Shown here in pieces: positions 23,054 through 31,764 of a stretch of DNA of 64,000 bases. This DNA is from Kribbella sp. ALI-6-A (GTDB lineage: Bacteria; Actinomycetota; Actinomycetes; Propionibacteriales; Kribbellaceae): the NCBI RefSeq assembly GCF_001984195.1, contig NZ_MTQN01000009.1, forward strand, positions 434,001-498,000, given 5' to 3'. The position numbers were made by a program, and so were the translations under genes. The notes under the pieces were generated by a model that saw only the letters and a list, made by a program, of their open reading frames with translations, made no database searches and was not told the origin of the DNA. Each line of letters begins with the position of its first letter. Position 1 is the stretch's first letter.

Positions 23054-23770
23054 GTGACCGAGACCGAGCAGACTCTGAGCGGTGAGCAGCCCACGGTCCA
23101 GATGTTCGCCAGGTTCGCCTCGGAGCTGCACGAGGCCGACGGCGTGGAAGAGACCGTCGAGGCGGTGGCGCAGTTCGCGCTGCACGCGGTCGGATGCAGC
23201 GCGGCGTCGGTGGCATTGATCGTCCGTGGCCGGCGTCCCGAACAGATGGCGATGACCGACCCCGGACTCGCCGACCTGTACGACGCGCAGATCGCGGCGG
23301 GCGCCGGACCGCTGATCACGACCATCCAGCAGGAAGCCCTGGTCACCATCCCGGACGTGGTGACCGAGACCAGGTGGTCACCGGCCTGGGCCGACCAGGT
23401 GGCCGCCGCGGGCTATCGCAGCGCGGCCCATCTGCCGCTGAGCATCGGACGCCGTAAGGCCGAGGCGGTCCTGAGCCTGTTCGCCGATCGCCCCCAGGCG
23501 TTCGACCGCGACGATCTGGCCGTCGCGCACATCCTGGCCAGGCATGCGTCGGTCGCGATCGCCGCGGCGCGCAACGAGGCGACCCTGGCCGGCGCGGCCG
23601 ACGCCCGCAAACTGGTCGGGCAGGCCCAGGGCATCCTGATGGAGCGGTTCGACCTCGACGCCGACCGGGCCTTCGAGGTCCTGAAACGCTACTCCCAGGA
23701 CCACAACCGCAAGCTGCGCGACGTCGCCGACGAACTGATCAGCACCCGGTCCCTTCCTGGCCGCTCCTGA
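23054..23770 (+). CDS. GAF-ANTAR domain protein
   Basis: A 238-residue predicted RNA-binding antiterminator. Residues about 15-170 form a GAF domain (FALHAVGCSAASVALIV, then GAGPLITTIQQEALVTIPDV, RSAAHLPLSIG). Residues about 180-235 form an ANTAR domain (RKLVGQAQGILMERFDLDADRAFEVLKRYSQDHNRKLRDVADELI). ANTAR binds paired hexaloop hairpins in mRNA leaders and prevents termination; GAF senses a small ligand. The GTG at 23054 fits a leaderless transcript. It converges with the LAL regulator gene. Confidence 0.9.
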   Translation: MTETEQTLSGEQPTVQMFARFASELHEADGVEETVEAVAQFALHAVGCSAASVALIVRGRRPEQMAMTDPGLADLYDAQIAAGAGPLITTIQQEALVTIPDVVTETRWSPAWADQVAAAGYRSAAHLPLSIGRRKAEAVLSLFADRPQAFDRDDLAVAHILARHASVAIAAARNEATLAGAADARKLVGQAQGILMERFDLDADRAFEVLKRYSQDHNRKLRDVADELISTRSLPGRS

Positions 23771-23787
23771 GTCCGGGAACACGTGGT

Positions 23788-26562
23788 TCAGAGCGAGCCG
23801 GTGCCGCGGGACGTGGCGGGCAGCGCGTCCTGCAAGGCTCGGCGAGAGGTGATGCCGAGCTTGGCGAAGACCTTCTTCAGATGCCACTCGACGGTGCGCG
23901 GGCTGAGGTAGAGCTCGGCGCCGATCTGCACGTTCGTCCGGCCTTCGCGGGCCAGCCGGGCGATGTGGTCCTCCTGCGGGGTGAGCTCGTCCGGCTTGTC
24001 GGTGGCGATCTCGCGAAGGTTGGCGCCGGCACCGACCAGTTCGTGCCGGGCGCGGTGAGCGAACCCGTCGAGGCCCATCGACGCGAACAGCGAGTGGGCG
24101 AGCTCCAACTGGATGCGGGCGTCGGCGCGCCGCTGCCGTAGGCGCAGCCATTCGCCGTACAGGAGGTGGGCCCGCGCGAGTTCGGGGCGTAGCCGGGTCG
24201 CGCGCAACCGGTCGACCGCCTCGCGGTAGTGCGGCTCGGCCTCGTCGTCGGTCGCGAGCAGCGCGCGGCAACGGGCCAGGACGCCCAGCCCCCAGTCGTT
24301 CGCGGTGACGTTCGCGCTCGCGGCGAACCGCTCGACGGCGCCGGCACACAGGTCGGGCCGGCCGGTTCTGGTCGCGGCCTCGATCAGCTCGGGCAGCGCC
24401 CAGCGCGTGACCAAATGGTCGGGCTGGCTCTCGTCACCGGCCACGCGCGCTGCGGCGAGCGCTTCGTCGTACCGGCCGAGGCCGTTGAAAAGCACGGCCG
24501 TGGACCAGTTCGCCCACTGGACAGCGAGGCCTTCGCCGCCCGACCGGGCATGGTCGATCGCCGTGTCGATGCGCGCCCGGGCCTCGGCTTCCCGCCCCCG
24601 CAACGCCGCGTGCAGCATCGCCCCGTACGGCGCCACGCGGGAACGCGTCGCCTCGGTGACGGCATCGGCCTCGACGATCACCCGCGCGGCCGCGGACAGA
24701 TCGCCACCCCATGCGACCACGATGCCGCGACCGTTGAGTGCGATCGACAACGGCGCGAGGGCACCGGCCGCGCGGGCGAGTTCCACCTGGCGGGTGATGA
24801 CCTTCTCGCAGTGATCGAAGTCCCAGATCTCCATCGCGGCGTTCGAGGCCAGCACACCCCACTGGAGTCCCTTCTCCAGCGACAGGTCCTCGGTCAGGTA
24901 CGCGCTCACCGCTCGGCGCAGGACGGGCGCCGCCGCCGCGCGTCCGTCGGTGGTCAGCAGGGCCAGCCCGTCCAGGAGAAGGTCGGACGCGTGCGGACGG
25001 CCGGTCGGCCGCGGAGCCGACCGAGCGGCCCGCGAGATCGCCGCCAGCGACGCCGAACTGGCCGGATCACCCGCGAAGAACGCCGCTCCCCAGGCATCGA
25101 GATAGGTCTCCCGGGCGAGGGCGACATCCAGCGGCTCCAACCGTCGAGCAGCGCGCAGCAGTTGCACCGGCGCCTCACTGCCGGATCCCGAGGCCGAGAC
25201 GATCTGCGCCCGCAACAGGTCCACTCGCGCCCGCTGCAGTTCGTCGAGCGCCCCGGCCTCCGCCGCGCCGAGCAGACCGAGGGCTGTCTCGAACTGGCCG
25301 GCGTGCAGACTGGCTCGCGAAGCCGCGAGAGCACGCCCCGCCCGCCGGCCGGGATCGCGGGTCAGGACAACCGAGCGCTGCAGGAACGCGGCCGCGGCCG
25401 CCAGACCGCCACGGGCTTGGGCACGGTCGGCCGACCGCTCGAGGTCTGCGGCCACCTGCTCGTCGGGTTCGCCGGTCGCGGCGGCCAGGTGCCAGGCGCG
25501 CCGGTCGGGGTCGCTCCGGGCGTCGGTCGCCTCGGCCAGCGCCAGATGGGCCGCGCGGCGGTCGTCGGCCGACGCCGAGCGATAGATCGCCGACCGCACC
25601 AGCGGATGCCGGAAGCGCACGCTGCCGTCGATCGAGAGCATGCCCTCCGCCTCCGCGGCGGCCGCGGCCGATGCCTGGACTCCGAGCAGTTCGGCGGCTC
25701 GCCACACCAGCAGCGGGTCGTCCGCCGGCTCGGCGGCCGCGACCAGGAGCGACCTGCGCGCGTCCTCGGGCAACTGTTCGAGCCGGAGCAGAAAGCTTTG
25801 CTCGATCCGGCCGGACAGCTCGTGCGAACCGTGCGGGCCGGGTCCCCCCGGCAACTGCGCCGTACTCAACCGCCGGGGCAATTCCAGCAAGGCGAGCGGA
25901 TTTCCGCGAGTCTCCGCGACCAGGCGATCCCGCACGCGCGGGTCGAACCGGCCCGGGATGACCGTGGCGAGCAGAGCCCGGGCGTCAGCCTCCGGCAGGC
26001 CCTGAAGTCTCAGCTCGGGCAGTCCGACCAGTTCGTGCTCGGTGGTCGGCTCCCGAACGGTGAACACGATCGCCACCGGCTCCGCACCCAGGCGGCGAGC
26101 GATGAAGCCGAGGACCTGCCCCGAAGCGCTGTCGAGCCACTGTGCGTCGTCGATCAGGCAGAGCAGCGGCCGTCGTTCGGCAGCCGCCGACAACAACCCC
26201 AGCGCGGCCAGTGCGACGAGGAAACGTTGCGGAGGTTCGCCCGACGTACGGCCCAGCGCGACCTCGAGCGCGGCCCGCTGGGGCTCGGGCAGGACGTCCA
26301 GCCGGTCGAGCATCGGAGCGCAGAGCTGGTGCAGCCCGGCGAAGGGCAACTCCATCTCGGACTCCACCCCGGCCAGCCGCACGATCCGGAAGCCGGTCGC
26401 CGCCTCGGCGCAGTACTGCAGCAGCGCCGTCTTGCCGATGCCGGCTTCGCCGCGGATCACCCGTACGGCGCTGAGGCCGCCGCGGACCTCGGTCAGCAGG
26501 TGGTCCAGGTCCTCACACTCGCGTTGGCGCCCCAGCAACACCGGCGTACGACGCACGGTCAC
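23788..26562 (-). CDS. LAL-type LuxR regulator A
   Basis: A 924-residue regulator of the large ATP-binding LuxR (LAL) class. The N-terminal ATPase has Walker A GEAGIGKT (residues 38-45) and Walker B LLCLIDDAQWLD (133-144). A long helical, TPR-like region follows, and the C-terminal LuxR domain has LTPQEDHIARLAREG and SPRTVEWHLKKVFAKLGI. The ATG or GTG region at 26562 starts MTVRRTPVLLGRQREC, the usual first strand of LAL proteins. It is divergent from a paralogue at 26750. LAL proteins activate secondary metabolism, sugar or stress genes; the target is unknown. Confidence 0.85.
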   Translation of the reverse strand: MTVRRTPVLLGRQRECEDLDHLLTEVRGGLSAVRVIRGEAGIGKTALLQYCAEAATGFRIVRLAGVESEMELPFAGLHQLCAPMLDRLDVLPEPQRAALEVALGRTSGEPPQRFLVALAALGLLSAAAERRPLLCLIDDAQWLDSASGQVLGFIARRLGAEPVAIVFTVREPTTEHELVGLPELRLQGLPEADARALLATVIPGRFDPRVRDRLVAETRGNPLALLELPRRLSTAQLPGGPGPHGSHELSGRIEQSFLLRLEQLPEDARRSLLVAAAEPADDPLLVWRAAELLGVQASAAAAAEAEGMLSIDGSVRFRHPLVRSAIYRSASADDRRAAHLALAEATDARSDPDRRAWHLAAATGEPDEQVAADLERSADRAQARGGLAAAAAFLQRSVVLTRDPGRRAGRALAASRASLHAGQFETALGLLGAAEAGALDELQRARVDLLRAQIVSASGSGSEAPVQLLRAARRLEPLDVALARETYLDAWGAAFFAGDPASSASLAAISRAARSAPRPTGRPHASDLLLDGLALLTTDGRAAAAPVLRRAVSAYLTEDLSLEKGLQWGVLASNAAMEIWDFDHCEKVITRQVELARAAGALAPLSIALNGRGIVVAWGGDLSAAARVIVEADAVTEATRSRVAPYGAMLHAALRGREAEARARIDTAIDHARSGGEGLAVQWANWSTAVLFNGLGRYDEALAAARVAGDESQPDHLVTRWALPELIEAATRTGRPDLCAGAVERFAASANVTANDWGLGVLARCRALLATDDEAEPHYREAVDRLRATRLRPELARAHLLYGEWLRLRQRRADARIQLELAHSLFASMGLDGFAHRARHELVGAGANLREIATDKPDELTPQEDHIARLAREGRTNVQIGAELYLSPRTVEWHLKKVFAKLGITSRRALQDALPATSRGTGSL

Positions 26563-26749
26563 GAGTCATGCCTGCCATCGGCGTGGTCGCGACAACGGCA
26601 TGATCGGTCCCTCGTCTCCGGGCGCTCCAGCGGTCGAGGCCCTGCGCCGCTCATCCTCGCACCGGATCGTGGCACCGGGCAATCAATGACCCGCAGACCG
26701 ATCAGCGGTGCTTCTGGACCGGACGTTGCTCAGATGGCAGGCTGCTGCA

Positions 26750-29506
26750 ATGCGGTCGACGAATCCGTCCCGGCCGGAACTCCGGGGGCGGCAGTACGAG
26801 TGCGAGACGCTGGATCAGCTCGTGCGCGACGCGCAGGCCGGCCGGAGCGCCGCGCTGGTCGTCCGCGGTGAGGCCGGGATCGGCAAGTCGGCCCTGCTGG
26901 ACCATCTCGAGGCGGCGGCGACGGATTGCCGCGTCCTGCGGGTCGCGGGCGTCGAGTCGCAGATGGAACTCGCGTTCGCGGGGCTGCACGCGCTGTGCAC
27001 CCCGTTGCTCGGCGAGCTGTCCCGCCTTCCGGCGCCCCAGTCCGAGACGATCGCGACGGCGTTCGGGCTGCATCGGGGCAATCCGCCCGACCGGTTCCTG
27101 ATCGGGCTCGCCGTGCTGAACCTGCTGGCCGAAGCGGCCCGCGAACAGCCGCTGGTCTGTCTCGTGGACGACGCGCAGTGGCTGGACCAGGCGTCTGCGG
27201 ACGCGCTGACCTTCGTGGCCCGGCGGCTGGCGGCCGAGTCGATCGTGCTGGTGTTCGGCGCGAGGACGGGCGAGGCCGACGGCCGTTGGGCCGGACTGCC
27301 CGAGCTGCCCGTCGGAGGGCTCGACGAGACCGACGCCACCGCGCTGCTCGAAGCGACGGTGATCGGTCCGCTCGACCAGCGGGTGCGGACCCGGGTCCTG
27401 CACGAGACGCACGGCAATCCCCTGGCTCTGCTGGAACTGCCGCGCTGGCTGTCGGCGACCGAGCTGGCCTTCGGCTCGGACCAGACGGACCACACCACAC
27501 TGACCAGCCGGCTCGAGCTCAGCTTCCGGCAACGCGTCGAGCAGCTGCCGGAGCAGTCCCGCCGGCTCCTGCTGATCGCTGCCGCGGAGCCATTGGGCGA
27601 TGCCGGACTGTTGTGGCGCGCCGCCGAACGGTTGCAGCTCAGCTGGGACGCCGCCTCGGCCGCCGAACGGGCCGGACTGGTCGAGCTGCGCCACACGGTC
27701 CGCTTCCGGCACCCGCTGGTGCGGTCGGTGGCGTACCGGTCCGCGACGCCGTACGAACGTCAACAGGTGCACCAAGTCCTGGCCGACGTCACCGACTCGG
27801 AGCTCGACCCGGATCGGCGCGCGTGGCACCGCGCCCGGGCCACCTTCGGCCCCGACGAGATGGTGGCCGCCGAGTTGGAGAGTTCGGCCGGGCGGGCACT
27901 GGCTCAGGGCGGACTGGCCGCCGCGGCAGCGTTCCTGGAGCGTGCGGCCGCGCTGACACCGAACGCCGCCGTCCGCGCGCGGCGCGAGGTCGCCGCAGCC
28001 GAGGTCATGTTGCACGCGGGGACGTTCGACTCCGCGCTCCGGCTGCTGGCCAGAGCCGAATCGGGAGCCCTCAGCGACCTGCAACGGGCCCGCGTCGACG
28101 TGCTCCGCGCCCAGATCGGCTTCGCCGCCCAGCGCGGCAACGAGGCACTCCCTCTTCTGCTGGCCGCGGCGCGCCGGCTCGAACCGCTCGACACCGAGCT
28201 GGCGCTGGACAGCTACGTCGACGCGTTGACCGCGGCCCTCTTCGCGGGCCGGCTCGCGAACGGCGTCACCGCGGCCGAGGTGGCCCGGGCCGCGCGCAAC
28301 GCACCGATGCCGGCCGAGCCGCGGCGCGGCGACGTCCTGCTCGAGGGCGTCGCCGTGCAGTTCGCCGACAGCTATCCGGACGCCGTACCGATGCTGCGCC
28401 GGGCGGTCCAGGAGTTCGACACCGACGAGCTGTCGATCGAGGAGGGCGTGCGCTTCCTCTGGCTCGCGACGGTCGTCGCCCTGGATCTGTGGGATCACAC
28501 GTCGTGGAGCACGCTGGCCGATCGGCACGTGCGGATCGCCCGCGAGTCCGGCGCGCTCAGCGCGTTGCCGCTGGCCCTGAACACCCGCGTTTTCGTCGAC
28601 CTCTTCGCCGGCAACCTGGACGCGGCCGCCGTCCTGGTCGACGAGATCGGCATCGTCACCGAGGTCGCCGGCACCGACCTCACGCCGTACGGCGCGATCG
28701 GGCTGGCCGCCTTCCGCGGCGACGCGCAGCTCGCGGAACCGCTGATCGGTACGGCGATGGCCACCGTGACCGAGCGGGGTGAGGGAATCGGCGTGTCCCT
28801 CACGAACTGGGCCCGGGCGATGCTCTGCAACGGACTCGGCCGGTACGCCGACGCGCTCACCGCCGCCCGTGAGGCCGCCGCGTATCCCGAGGAGATGGGG
28901 GTCGCGAACTGGGCGCTGGTCGAGCTGGTCGAGGCGGCCGGCCGCGCCGGGGAACCGGCGATGGCGGCCGCCGCGCTCGAGCGTCTCCTGGCCTTGACGC
29001 GCGCCAGCGGGACCGACTGGGCGCTGGGAGTCGGTGCCCGGTCGAGGGCTCTGGTCGAGCCCGACGACCGGGCCGAAGAGTGCTACCGGGAGGCAATTGA
29101 TCGGCTCGGTAACACCCCGGTCAGGGTCGAGCTGGCCCGCGCCCAGCTCCTGTACGGCGAGTGGCTGCGGCGCGCGGGCCGCCGGGCCGAGGCCCGCGAG
29201 CAGCTCCGGGCCGCGCACGACGCGCTGGCGGCGTCCGGAGTCGGCGCCTTCGCCGCGCGCGCCCGCCGTGAACTCGCGGCGACCGGTGAGACGGTTCGCA
29301 AACGGGCCGAGAAGACGCCGCAGGAACTCACTCCGCAGGAGCTGCAGATCGCCCGGCTGGCCACCCGGGGAATGACCAACGCCGAGATCGGCGCGACCTT
29401 GTTCATCAGTCCCCGAACGGTCGAGTGGCACCTGGGCAAGGTGTTCGCGCAACTCGGGATCAGCGCTCGCAGCCATCTGCGCGACGTACTGCAAGCCGTC
29501 GACTGA
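26750..29506 (+). CDS. LAL-type LuxR regulator B
   Basis: A 918-residue paralogue of regulator A with the same order of parts: first strand ELRGRQYECETLDQLV, Walker A GEAGIGKS (residues 40-47), Walker B LVCLVDDAQWLD, a helical repeat region, and a C-terminal LuxR helix-turn-helix (LTPQELQIARLATRG, SPRTVEWHLGKVFAQLGI). The two HTH regions are nearly identical in their recognition helix, so they may bind the same operator. The ATG at 26750 was preferred over a GTG at 26708 because it gives the normal N-terminal distance to the first strand. The 187-bp divergent spacer has no obvious palindrome. Confidence 0.85.
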   Translation: MRSTNPSRPELRGRQYECETLDQLVRDAQAGRSAALVVRGEAGIGKSALLDHLEAAATDCRVLRVAGVESQMELAFAGLHALCTPLLGELSRLPAPQSETIATAFGLHRGNPPDRFLIGLAVLNLLAEAAREQPLVCLVDDAQWLDQASADALTFVARRLAAESIVLVFGARTGEADGRWAGLPELPVGGLDETDATALLEATVIGPLDQRVRTRVLHETHGNPLALLELPRWLSATELAFGSDQTDHTTLTSRLELSFRQRVEQLPEQSRRLLLIAAAEPLGDAGLLWRAAERLQLSWDAASAAERAGLVELRHTVRFRHPLVRSVAYRSATPYERQQVHQVLADVTDSELDPDRRAWHRARATFGPDEMVAAELESSAGRALAQGGLAAAAAFLERAAALTPNAAVRARREVAAAEVMLHAGTFDSALRLLARAESGALSDLQRARVDVLRAQIGFAAQRGNEALPLLLAAARRLEPLDTELALDSYVDALTAALFAGRLANGVTAAEVARAARNAPMPAEPRRGDVLLEGVAVQFADSYPDAVPMLRRAVQEFDTDELSIEEGVRFLWLATVVALDLWDHTSWSTLADRHVRIARESGALSALPLALNTRVFVDLFAGNLDAAAVLVDEIGIVTEVAGTDLTPYGAIGLAAFRGDAQLAEPLIGTAMATVTERGEGIGVSLTNWARAMLCNGLGRYADALTAAREAAAYPEEMGVANWALVELVEAAGRAGEPAMAAAALERLLALTRASGTDWALGVGARSRALVEPDDRAEECYREAIDRLGNTPVRVELARAQLLYGEWLRRAGRRAEAREQLRAAHDALAASGVGAFAARARRELAATGETVRKRAEKTPQELTPQELQIARLATRGMTNAEIGATLFISPRTVEWHLGKVFAQLGISARSHLRDVLQAVD

Positions 29507-29588
29507 CTGGTACTCACGAGATCCTCCTGCGCTGCGGGTGATGGCGTACCTCCATCACATCGCCGGGGACCGCGCATCACACCCGGGT

Positions 29589-29630
29589 GATCCCTGGTCC
29601 GGGCCCGGGCCTGCCGTCCGACCAGGGATC
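29589..29630. repeat. 11-bp inverted repeat upstream of the MBL gene
   Basis: GATCCCTGGTC (29589-29599) and GACCAGGGATC (29620-29630) are perfect inverted copies separated by 20 bp of G/C-rich sequence containing CGGGCCCGGG. A further imperfect palindrome ATCACACCCGGGTGAT overlaps the left side (29576-29591). It could be an operator for the MBL gene 100 bp downstream, a 5' UTR hairpin, or a terminator for LAL B. Confidence 0.5.
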
Positions 29631-29729
29631 TCACTGGCGCGAACGCCGGGCCGCCCGGAACAGACTCGGTGCACCGGCAGGCCGCCCCGTCCTTCCTGCC
29701 CGTTGCCCGACCACCAGTGGGAGGAATCC

Positions 29730-30731
29730 ATGTCCACAACGATTCAGAACAACCAGTCCCTCGGCGTACCGTCGTTCGCCGAGGACGCGAAGCTGCGCCG
29801 GGAACGACCGACCGGGCCCGTGCCGGAGATCGCGAAAGGACCGGAGGTCCCCGCCGAGGGCTACGCGATGGAGGAGCTCGCCGACGGCGTCTTCTGGCTC
29901 GGCGACGGCAGCTACCAGTCGATGTTCGTCGTCACCGGCGAAGGCGTCGTGGCGGTCGACGCCCCGCCGACGCTGGGCCACAACATCCTGCGCGCCATCG
30001 GCCGGGTGACCACCAAGCCGGTGACGCACGTGGTCTACAGCCACCACCACTCCGACCACTGCGGGGCGATGTCGATCTTCCCCGACAACGCCCGTCGTTA
30101 CGCCCAGCGCGCGACCGCGCAACGCCTCGAGTTCCTGGCCGATCCGGACCGGCCGCTTCCGACCGACGTCTTCGACGAGTCGTTGACGATCGACGCCGGC
30201 GACCACACTCTCGAGCTCGCCTACCCGGGGCCCAACCACAGCGAGGGCAACAGTTTCATCCACCTGCCCAACCAGCGCGTGCTGATGCTGGTCGACGTGA
30301 TCTTCCCCGGCTGGGTGCCGTTCTCGAACATCTCCCTGTCCGCGTTCGTCCCGGGAGTTCTTCACCTGCACGAAACGACGCTGCGCTACGACTTCGACCA
30401 CCTGGTCACCGGCCACGTGACCCGGCCCGGCACTCCCGAGGACGTCCGCGTCCAGCTCGAGTACCTGACCGATCTGCGCACCACCGCCGAAGCCGCGCTG
30501 TCCAGCGTCGACCTGTCCAGCACGATGGCGGGCGTCGACATGTCCAACGCCTGGGCGGTGTTCCGCGCCTACCTCGACGCGGTCGCCGCCGCGACCACGG
30601 ACGAACTCGTCCCCCGCTGGAAGGATCGCCTCGGCGGCGCCGACGTCTTCACCCTGCCCAACGCCTGGGCGATGGCCGAGTCACTGCGCCTCGACCTCAA
30701 CTCCTTGGGACCTTTCGGCACCAGGCCCTGA
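29730..30731 (+). CDS. Metallo-beta-lactamase-fold hydrolase
   Basis: A 333-residue protein with the MBL fold. The metal motif HHHSDH is at residues 105-110, and further ligand candidates are the His of PGPNHSEGN and the Asp of VLMLVDVIFPG. The early strand GVFWLGDGSYQSMFVVTGEGVVAVDAP is typical. It belongs to the broad group that includes glyoxalase II-like and lactonase-like enzymes; the substrate is unknown. The C-terminal 100 residues are helical and lie outside the core. The ATG at 29730 is preceded by GGGAGGAATCC. Its 3' end overlaps the convergent ANTAR gene by 51 bp. Confidence 0.8.
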   Translation: MSTTIQNNQSLGVPSFAEDAKLRRERPTGPVPEIAKGPEVPAEGYAMEELADGVFWLGDGSYQSMFVVTGEGVVAVDAPPTLGHNILRAIGRVTTKPVTHVVYSHHHSDHCGAMSIFPDNARRYAQRATAQRLEFLADPDRPLPTDVFDESLTIDAGDHTLELAYPGPNHSEGNSFIHLPNQRVLMLVDVIFPGWVPFSNISLSAFVPGVLHLHETTLRYDFDHLVTGHVTRPGTPEDVRVQLEYLTDLRTTAEAALSSVDLSSTMAGVDMSNAWAVFRAYLDAVAAATTDELVPRWKDRLGGADVFTLPNAWAMAESLRLDLNSLGPFGTRP

Positions 30732-31070
30732 CTCAGCGGCGGACGCGCGGGCCGTCGTGGTCGCCGGGGTGCCGGCGGCCGGACGGTCCCGCTCGCCGTC
30801 GGTTCGCGGAAGGTCACGCAGGGCGTCTTCGAGCGCGCGGGCAACGGCCCGGTCGCAGGCGGTGGCGTCCCCCTGCCAGATCTGCCGGACGAACACGTCC
30901 GCGACCACTTGGGGCGGCCGTCCGCACCGGCTGGCCCAGGCACGGATCACGTCACCGGCCTGCTCCGCGCTGACCCCGAACCACTCCATCAGCAGACCCT
31001 TGGCCTGCTCCACGGCTGCCGCGTCGTCCACCCGCGACGCGCTCGCCTCGACCGACTCCGATCCGATCAT
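30681..31070 (-). CDS. ANTAR-domain protein
   Basis: A 129-residue protein with a single ANTAR domain at about residues 15-70: AAVEQAKGLLMEWFGVSAEQAGDVIRAWASRCG and VVADVFVRQIW. The AKGLLM start and the Ala/Trp pattern are as in other ANTAR proteins, although the usual second conserved Leu-rich helix is slightly diverged. The C-terminal 40 residues are low-complexity and probably disordered. There is no sensor domain, so its activity would be set by its amount or by a partner. The ATG at 31070 has GAGG 8-9 bp upstream. It overlaps the MBL gene tail by 51 bp on the opposite strand. Confidence 0.65.
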   Translation of the reverse strand: MIGSESVEASASRVDDAAAVEQAKGLLMEWFGVSAEQAGDVIRAWASRCGRPPQVVADVFVRQIWQGDATACDRAVARALEDALRDLPRTDGERDRPAAGTPATTTARASAAESGPGAERSQGVEVEAQ

Positions 31071-31232
31071 CGACCCGTTCCTCACCACGAGCCGGCGGCG
31101 ATCCCCGGCTGGATTTACAACCTCTGCCGCCAGCCCGGGTCCGGTACCCTCGGCGCCCGGGCCACATGCGGTTCCGGCGGGCCGGTCACTTCCCGTCGCG
31201 GGACGGTCTGTTCCAGTGCTCGTTCCAGGCCT

Positions 31233-31694
31233 TCACCGCGAGTCCTTGCCGACGTGGAACCGCTGGTGGTACAGCGATCGCGCCTGGTCCAGCGCCTCCT
31301 GCCCGATCCGCGCCAGCGGGCGAACCTCCACGACCAGCGGCTCGTGGTCCGGTCCCCAGCCGGCCACCTCACCGGTCAGCAGCCACGGATAGCGGTCCTT
31401 CTCCTCCCCCAGTTCGGCGTACTTGCACACCCGGCGCGCGATCCAGTCCTCCGGCGGACGAGGCCACCACGGCTCCGGCGTGACCGGCGTCGCGGAGAGT
31501 CCGGGCAGTTCGACGTCCGCCTCGTAGTCCCGGCTGGCTCCGGACCGAGCGTCGTGCCACGGCCCCTTCGAGTACCGCAGCAGTACGCCGTCCCGCGCAC
31601 CGATGAACTCGACCAACTCGGCCAGGCTTGCGATCACCGGCAACTCGTACGGCGTCTCCACCAGCACCAACGGCGGCGACGACTTCTCGCTCAT
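31233..31694 (-). CDS. DUF6098-like protein
   Basis: A 153-residue protein with many Trp and Tyr residues. The central part (YSKGPWHDARSGASRDYEADVELPGLSA, split here in the sequence by single residues) and WWPRPPEDWIARRVCKYAEL match the small actinobacterial DUF6098 family; the function is unknown. It has no signal peptide. The start at 31694 (MSEKSSPPLV) was preferred over 31733. It is divergent from the PucR gene with only 70 bp between starts. Confidence 0.65.
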   Translation of the reverse strand: MSEKSSPPLVLVETPYELPVIASLAELVEFIGARDGVLLRYSKGPWHDARSGASRDYEADVELPGLSATPVTPEPWWPRPPEDWIARRVCKYAELGEEKDRYPWLLTGEVAGWGPDHEPLVVEVRPLARIGQEALDQARSLYHQRFHVGKDSR

Positions 31695-31764
31695 GCCGCC
31701 GAGGTACCCCGCCGCATGAGCAAGCATCACCACCGTGGAGGCCGGAGCCGGATATCTTCACAGC

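Noticed and set aside
24229..26871. 880-codon plus-strand frame opposite LAL regulator A
   Set aside because: Antisense shadow; no domain, and the minus frame shows Walker and HTH motifs.
26702..29494. 930-codon minus-strand frame opposite LAL regulator B
   Set aside because: Antisense shadow of a clear LAL gene.
29576..29591. ATCACACCCGGGTGAT as a seventh member of the 17-bp palindrome family
   Set aside because: Half-sites are similar but the spacing differs by 3 bp and no -10 lies at the expected distance; kept only as a separate finding.
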